This document shows, piece by piece, positions 57,812-64,000 of a stretch of DNA of 64,000 nucleotides. The position numbers and the translations under genes were made by a program. The stretch is from Neopestalotiopsis rosae. Lineage: Eukaryota > Ascomycota > Sordariomycetes > Amphisphaeriales > Sporocadaceae. The first letter of the stretch is position 1; every line of letters starts with the position of its first letter. The notes beneath the pieces were generated by a model. It was not told where the DNA came from and did no database searches. It worked only from the letters and a program-made list of their open reading frames with translations. The stretch covers positions 744,001-808,000 of the forward strand of contig JALGAS010000006.1 of the NCBI GenBank assembly GCA_023078685.1, in the 5' to 3' direction.

Positions 57812-59433
57812 CTTGGGTAGTAGCCGTCTGTGCCAATGTGGTAAAGAGAAATTGAGGTTGTATATGATAGGTCAATAATATCCCGACTGATCGGTATGTC
57901 TGGCAAGCGACAGTATGGGAACACCAAAGGCAGGGGTACGTATAGGTTGTCTTTTTCGGGTGCGAGCAATGGTTCTCACGTGGCTCGGGACGGGAGGATC
58001 GTAGCAAGCATTTACTTTCTCACTGTGAATATTACGCCAGCAACATACATATCCTCCCTTCATATGGTACGAGGAACGCGCCAACGGCCCGACATAAAAG
58101 GAAAAGGCACGATTCCGACACTCCACCAACAATGTCGACCTCTTGTTGGTGGAGAAACTCTCTGGCGATCGACGAACATGGATTCGGGCTATCAACCGGC
58201 CGAAAAGAGTCGTGACTCGTGCTTATTGGCCTTCGGGCCATGCTTCCTCTGCGCGGCCTTGGCAGGTGGGGATCCAGGTCGACATTTGACTGCATTTCAC
58301 CATGACCGATCCTCCGCGCTTCGGGTCGCTTCCGACGAACGAGTTGCCAGTGTTGTGAGCCACCGTCTCGCGCGGTCAAGGAGCTTAATATTGTTTATGG
58401 CCTAGTACTGCATCTCTATTGGGAAGATGCAACCGCACATACGCATAAACATGCACACATGAGCTCCATATGACCCCATATGACTCCATTCTGTTGCCAA
58501 CATTTTTGTGTATTCTTGTTCGTGTTTACCCCGTTCTGAGGATCCGCCTGTGAACTTTTTTTACTTAGTCGAATTTGGGGTAATTTTCTGGAGATGCGGG
58601 GTGTTAGCCGAGTTTGTCCCCCCTTCTCACCGTCTCCCTTATTATTCCCCAGACCACCGACCCCAGATTCGGTTTATTGGTTCCCCGCCCATAATACTAG
58701 GTATGGTGCAGTGATCCTAGTGGTACCAAAAAGACAGTCACCCCCTAACAACCTAGCCTTGTTCGCTAACGTTATGTCTTGGTTGTTGTGACCTGTCCTA
58801 CCTAGCTGGGCACACGTAATGTAGTCGGGTCGTTTGCACACGAGTTATGGCATCTGTTTGGGGGTCACCACCCTTTATTCCGCAAGCCAAGAGTGAAAAG
58901 ATGGTGTAAAGACGCAACTTGGCAAGCCATAGACCCCTGCCAAGCAGCCATTCCCGTCCATATACACGCGGTCAGCTAACCCGTAACCATACAAGGCTTG
59001 ACCACTGATTGTCAGGCCCTTTTCTCCAACTCGTGCATAATTGGCCCGCGGATTAAAAGATCGGGATACCATAGTATTATGTTTCTCGGAGCTCTACTCG
59101 TAGATACGGCTCCATGGTACCGATGGCCCGGGAAGGTAGCCCTTGCTGGTGGGCTCGCATGCATTGCAACGAAAGGGTTACATACGCTCTCGTACTAAGC
59201 TTGACTTGAACCAATTGGCCCATGGGGTAATGGGAACTGGGGAAATCCAACCATCTGGGGGGGAATATCACGGATACATAAAAACATGGACCAGTCCCCA
59301 TCTTGGCGTGGTGGTTTCTTTCTTTCTGTTGTCTCTTCCTTGTGTCGTTTTCCCTGACTACGAGGATTACCCATTGAATTGCCTGTAGAGATCACTTTCT
59401 ATAGAGCTCAACAGTCAAAATAATCAGTCCACA
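57812..59433. other. shared divergent promoter region of GH105 and MFS genes
   Basis: About 1.6 kb between the two start codons. Only short frames without domains. Contains several CreA-like sites listed separately. Confidence 0.45.
58266..59260. promoter_or_regulatory. CreA-like (SYGGRG) sites between GH105 and MFS
   Basis: GTGGGG at 58266-58271, GCGGGG at 58596-58601, CTGGGG at 59237-59242 and again at 59255-59260. The last two are close together, and paired sites are the form usually needed for CreA/Cre1 carbon repression. The motif is short and common, so this is only suggestive. Confidence 0.3.
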
Positions 59434-61123
59434 ATGTCGACCCTAGAGATCCCGGACCCAGACGTGGTCCAGCCCGTCTCCATGCCCACCGCCGGCCAGG
59501 TCAGAAAATCGTTCCAGTCGACCAGGAAATCCCACGAGACGGGGCCTCACGTCGACGAGCTCGAGAAGCCCGGCCACGCCAACTATGACAAGATCGACAA
59601 GGAGCTGGCCCAGTACGCCGGCGACTCGAGCATCGAGATCACCGAGGAGGAGAGCACCCGCTTGCGCAAGATGATTGACAAGCGCGTCCTCGTTGTCATG
59701 GTCTTGGTGTACCTGCTCCAGGCCCTGGACAAGGGCACCATGACCTTTGCCTCCATCATGGGCATTCAGACCTACGCCGGTCTGAAAGGCCAGGAGTACT
59801 CGTGGCTGACCACTTGTATTTACATCACCATCTTGTGTGTAGAATACCCTCAGGTAAGTTGGCTTATAATCACCACACCCATGTGTATTCGGTCGCAAAG
59901 GAAACACTCGCTAACATGTTATGATTCAACAGAACTACATTATTTCACGAGTCCCCGTCGCCAAGTATCTCAGTTTCTCCGTCATGGCCTGGGGAGCAGT
60001 CCTGGCTTGCCACGCAGCCTGCCACAACTTCGCCGGCCTCGTCACGGTGCGCATCCTGCTCGGCCTCTTCGAGTCGGCCTGCCAGCCGGCCTTTGTCGTC
60101 TTGTCGTCGGTGTGGTACAAGAGAGAGGAGCAGGCCGCCAGGGTCACCTACTGGTACATGATGAACGGCGCCCAGCAGATCATCGGCGGCCTGTTCGCGT
60201 GGGCCTTTTCCCTCATCTCCTCGGGCCCCCTGCAGAGCTGGCAGTGGCTGTTCCTCGTCTACGGCGTCATCTCGGTCATCTTTGGCGCCTTCATCGGCTG
60301 GTGGATGCCCGACTCGCCCATGCGGGCCAAGTGCTTCTCCGAGCAGGACAAGCGCCTCATGATTGAGAGAGTGCGAAGCAACCAAACTGGTATCCAGAAC
60401 CGCGAGTTCAAGAAGTACCAAGTCTACGAGGCTTTCAAGGATCCCCAGACTTGGTGCTATGCTGGTATTCAGTTCTGCACCACTCTCCCAACCAGTGGCC
60501 TCGGATCTTTCAGTGGAATTGTCATCAAGAGCTTCGGCTACACGACGTGGCAGACCCAGCTTCTGTCCATGGTCTTGGGCGCCTACATCATCGTCATCCT
60601 GCTCAGCTCCGTCTGGCTGGTCAAAAAGTTCAACCAGAACCTGCTGTGCATGCTGGGCTTTGTCGTGCCGTCCTTTGTCGGCACCGCGCTCCTGATGGCG
60701 CTCCCCAACCAGACGCGGTCCGAGCACGTCGGCCTGCTCATCTCGTACTACATCACCCTCTCCTTCTGGTCCGCGCAGACCCTGGGACTCTCCCTGCTGT
60801 CCCGCAACGTGGCCGGCGTGACGAAAAAGTCCGTCGTCGTCGCCACCAACTTCATCTTCTGGGCCGTGGGCAACTCCATCGGCCCCCAGGTCTTCCTGGC
60901 CAACGACGCGCCCCGCTACTTTACCGCCTTTGCCGTCCACATTGGCTGCTACACCCTGCTCGTCTTCATCATCCTCTTCTTCCGGTGGCACCTGAAGCGC
61001 CAGAACAAGAAGAAGGACGAGCTCGCCAGCGCCGGCGTGCAGGATGCCGCCGACGCCCACAACGTCCACGCGTTTGAGGATCTGACAGATCGCGAGAATC
61101 CCAACTTCCGCTACGTCTACTAA
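59434..61123 (+). CDS. MFS permease, anion:cation symporter (Dal5/allantoate-type) family
   Basis: Exons 59434-59853 and 59933-61123 (79-nt GTAAGT...CAG intron) encode 536 residues. A charged N-terminal tail of about 85 residues precedes 12 membrane helices. Family marks include DKGTMTFASIMGIQTYAGLK in the first loop, LGLFESACQPAFVVLSSVWY, the central loop FKKYQVYEAFKDPQTW and the C-terminal VGNSIGPQVFLANDAPRY. Members move organic anions such as allantoate, nicotinate, hexuronates or uronate-containing oligosaccharides. The divergent GH105 gene suggests that unsaturated galacturonyl-rhamnose is a substrate; this is inference from position. A poly-T/A-rich leader precedes the ATG. Confidence 0.9.
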
Positions 61124-61473
61124 GTCATTTTCAGCGGACCACGGATGGAAAAGGCTTCGAAAGAGGTGGGAAGAAGGAAAAGATTAATGTAGCGCTTGAA
61201 AGATTATTATAATACCAAGGTCATCTCCAACCACTAAACGCAGAAATATTCAGTGTGGGCCGCTCATTCCGCATGCTGTGCATCTAAGTCTATCTATCCG
61301 TCTCCTAGTGTCGTCTTCTATGTCTTTCGGGTCTATCTCTAGAATTCTTTGTATGCAGATGATGGTCGTTTGCTCATCGCCAGGAGAGTCTTTATGATTA
61401 AGGTCCGGGTATATGGCCAACATGACTGAACCAACAGACATATGAAAAAACCACCGTGAGGGTTTCCTCGTCA
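61124..61473. other. convergent 3' ends, no gene
   Basis: 350 bp between the stops of the MFS and DUF1275 genes; A/T-rich, no coding signal. Confidence 0.4.
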
Positions 61474-62343
61474 CTACTTCTTCTCCGCAGACGGGGCCGC
61501 GGACTTGGGCTTCCACAGCAGCCACGCGGTAGCGATGCCAAACTTGATAACGCCGGCGATCCACAGGGCGGTGCTCATGCCGGCGCCGCTGCGGGCCAGC
61601 CAGCCGCCGATGATGGCGCCCACGAGCATGAGCACGACGGCCGAGGCGCGGCGGTTGCGCTTCTTGTTGGCCTTCCAGGGCGCCAGCAGGTTGGGGTCGT
61701 TGAACAGGTCGCAGTAGACGCTCGTGAGCACGTTGGTGGGCACCTCGTTGAAGCCCAGGATGCGGCTCGAGCAGATCTGCCCGCCGAACTGGAAGGCCAG
61801 CAGCACGATGGGCCCCAGGGCCCGCAGGTCGGCGTGGTCCTCGCGCGACAGCGCCTCAGCCACGCTCAGCAGGCTGAAGGCGGGCGCGACGCCGCCCTGG
61901 GCCAGGGCCGCGGCGGCAAAGATGAAGATGCTCTGGGCCAGGAAGTTGGCCGCGAGGGTGAGCTTGGACGTGGGGCGCACGTGGCGCGTCTGCCCGAACA
62001 CAAAGACGCCGGCCATGAAGGCGGCAATGGAGCACAGCGACTTGAGCCAGAGAAGCGGCACGTTGGCCGGCAGGCCCGCGGTGCCGAGCGCCAGGAAGAC
62101 CGTGTTGCCCGTCTGCATCGACACAAAGACGGACGAGGCGTTGAAGGCGACGCTGTCGCAGAGGCCCGACGTCAGACTGCACAGGCAGACTGGGATGTCG
62201 GCATAGTGAATGTTGATCTCATCGTGCAGGCGGAAGCGCTCTACCAAGCCCGGTTTTGTTGTTGCCCGTGTTGGCGATCCCGAGTCGACAGAGGCAGTCG
62301 CCGAAGTCTCGTTGGACGTTGGCAGAATCGGTTCCGGGGCCAT
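61474..62343 (-). CDS. DUF1275 (YoaK-type) membrane protein
   Basis: Single exon, 289 residues. After a polar N-terminal tail of about 45 residues come six membrane helices. The family signature is clear: LTSGLCDSVAF, then SVFVSMQTGNTVFLALG, a later FQFGGQICSSRILGFNEVPTN motif and TSVYCDLFNDP. DUF1275 proteins occur in bacteria and fungi and are predicted transporters, but no substrate is established. The C-terminal tail is Lys/Ser-rich. The gene is tail-to-tail with the MFS permease, with no sign of co-regulation. Confidence 0.9.
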   Translation of the reverse strand: MAPEPILPTSNETSATASVDSGSPTRATTKPGLVERFRLHDEINIHYADIPVCLCSLTSGLCDSVAFNASSVFVSMQTGNTVFLALGTAGLPANVPLLWLKSLCSIAAFMAGVFVFGQTRHVRPTSKLTLAANFLAQSIFIFAAAALAQGGVAPAFSLLSVAEALSREDHADLRALGPIVLLAFQFGGQICSSRILGFNEVPTNVLTSVYCDLFNDPNLLAPWKANKKRNRRASAVVLMLVGAIIGGWLARSGAGMSTALWIAGVIKFGIATAWLLWKPKSAAPSAEKK

Positions 62344-64000
62344 CAGTCTGGTACGGTGCTTGTAGTGCTGTAGTGCTGTAGGGTTTTGCGCTGAGCCAAG
62401 CAGGCTTTTGCGTTTAGTTGGGAGCTTGCGCTATCTTTTTGCCTTTCTGACAGGCAGCTAGTAGGTCCAGCAGTCACCTAATTAGGAGGTAGATGATCCT
62501 TCCAAGTCGAGCCGTTTGCTAGCAATTGCCGCGATTGTATTGTATGACCTTTGACGCAATATTTGTTTGAAAATTTATTATTCCCGTCGGATAATGCTGT
62601 CAATCGAAAATGGACAAAATCATGTCAGCGCGGGATCGCGGCAAAAAAGGATCTGCCTCTCCCTTTAAGTTATTGAGCCGGCATTCGGCACCAAGCTGCA
62701 AGTCACCGGCGAACATGTCAGAAAAAGGACAACGCAAAACCATCACCTAAGTCGATCTCGCCATCAGGCCTAGACCGAAGTCGGCATCGTGGGACTCCCT
62801 GGCTGTCACAATTTTTTCTTTCCTCCTGCCTCGTTGCACCAGGGCCTGAATAGGATGAGGCGTCCGAGTCCCTTCGCCAGCACTCTTCCGTAGGCAGTTT
62901 CTATTCGCGTTTAGGGCCCGGTCCGAGTCTTGTCGGGTATCCGATCCGCGATAAGAGGTTTTGACATTGGGCTTTGTACTGGGGGGCCCCATTGATCCAT
63001 ATCTGTCAGGCGTATCAGTGCTGATTTTCAGGGCCCGCTGATTGGCGACCATGGGAGGAACCATACATCTGACATCTACTCAGACGATCAAACTGACGGG
63101 AGGATTTGAAGCATCGCAGGTGCCTTTCGCAACAGAACTCTGATGCTGTTTATGCCAATCGAAGAAGTACGCTTGGCACTATTGCTTTCCGCCCAAATTT
63201 GGACCCATCACGATGGATCCTTCTAGATCTGGCCAATTCTGATGAGTTTTCTGCCTTCTCATAGTTTGGGTCCGATTAGTCTACTAACCTTAGTTGTCTT
63301 GTCGCCGCGAGCATATATGAACTTTGAGTAGTCGTCCTGCAAATGTGTTGGAGACAATTGAGGCTCTTCTCCAATACAACCTCGAGTTGCGCGTCATTGG
63401 TCTATTGCCTCCAGAGCACGTCTGTCATATCCAATCAAGTAAGTACAGGGTGATTATCTGCGTTGGAGTAATGCACGCTCCCCTCCCACAGAGGGTCTTC
63501 CCCATCTTGACTGTGAATTGATGACTACCCCAACACTCTTTGCTGACTTGAGTTCCCCTCAGCGACCACAAATTTGATGCATTGGCTATTCCCTGCATGA
63601 TCAATGTATCGTGACAGGTCTTTGCAATTCTCTTGAACAGTTGACTGCATCGCAACCGAACTTATGGCCGATACTACTGTTTTGTACAGATCTGTACATT
63701 TACCCCCAAGATTACACCCAATATTGGTGGCTGATTATGACTACCCGTCGTTTCGCAAACACTTACAATTGACAAAGCTGAATATCTAGTAAGAATAGAA
63801 TCATGGTTCGTTCTGAGGCATGAGTCCGAACGTTGTATTTAGCACCAATTTCGCATCCAGCTGTTGAGTGGACATTTCTGTTTACCAGCTATATGCATGA
63901 ATGGATATAAATGGTACGAAAAGGTGTTTGTTTACACATTATTTTCCCGAGAGTAGACCATTTTTTATTCTACTCTTGATATTTAATACTGGTCGTACTA
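62344..64000. other. right-edge region without a firm gene
   Basis: About 1.65 kb. The first part is the DUF1275 promoter, with a short TGTAGTGC repeat at about 62359-62380. Two short protein-like exons at 63324-63597 are listed separately. Nothing else stands out. Confidence 0.4.
63324..63597 (+). other. two short spliced-looking exons, unknown or decayed gene
   Basis: A frame reading NVLETIEALLQYNLELRVIG ends at a good donor (GTAAGT, intron from 63440) with a CCCACAG acceptor at about 63490. Across it the frame continues in phase as HIQSKGLPHLDCELM, and it stops some 30 codons later. The upstream side hits a stop (TGA) just before, with no ATG in frame, so an earlier exon is missing or the gene is broken. 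Family not recognised. Confidence 0.25.

Noticed and set aside
59945..61069. 374-codon minus-strand frame opposite the MFS permease
   Set aside because: Asp/Glu/Gly-rich shadow of a hydrophobic membrane protein on the other strand.
1..64000. CRISPR arrays, bacterial operons or phage genes
   Set aside because: The window is clearly fungal nuclear DNA; no regularly spaced repeats or prokaryotic gene order seen.

Overview
The window is nuclear DNA of a filamentous ascomycete (Pezizomycotina). Genes carry short 50-80 nt introns with GTRNGY donors and YAG acceptors, are spaced several kb apart, and belong to typical mould families: WSC-domain copper radical oxidase, NACHT/ankyrin receptor, Acr3, Dur3, anoctamin, fasciclin and GH105. 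The mix looks like Sordariomycetes, possibly Hypocreales, but no marker settles the genus. Most protein genes could be rebuilt exon by exon, with exon phases that agree at every junction.

Layout. 52-3615 (-): secreted four-WSC glyoxal/galactose-oxidase-like protein. 5701-7333 (+): arrestin-fold protein, followed in the same direction by a 2236-residue STAND/NLR receptor (7820-14656). 14657-17122 is gene-poor and holds a MITE-like element (15208-15452). 17123-20857: a single-pass membrane protein with a Cys-containing ectodomain, a coiled-coil protein and an OGFr-domain protein. 21624-25295: aldo/keto reductase, arsenite efflux carrier Acr3 and, convergent to it, a small bZIP regulator. 25875-28936 (-): large family-2 glycosyltransferase (cellulose-synthase-like). 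34457-35900 (-): membrane-anchored GH16 glucanase. 41477-42932 (+): GPI-type fasciclin protein. 47347-48456 (-): RNPS1-like splicing factor. 49035-51444 (-): anoctamin/TMEM16. 52033-54354 (-): Dur3 urea transporter. 55997-56070 (-): tRNA-Val(AAC). 56693-57811 (-) and 59434-61123 (+): divergent GH105 unsaturated rhamnogalacturonyl hydrolase and MFS permease. 61474-62343 (-): DUF1275 membrane protein.

Functional themes. Three small neighbourhoods make biological sense: arsenic (Acr3 plus bZIP, perhaps the reductase), cell-wall beta-glucan (GT2 synthase and GH16 enzyme, 5.5 kb apart), and pectin-fragment catabolism (transporter plus cytosolic GH105). The arrestin-NLR tandem is a possible self/non-self or stress-response locus. 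Several long gaps (28937-34456, 35901-40427, 42933-47346) contain no convincing gene. Two places (40428-41255 and 63324-63597) hold short protein-like exons of unknown or decayed genes.
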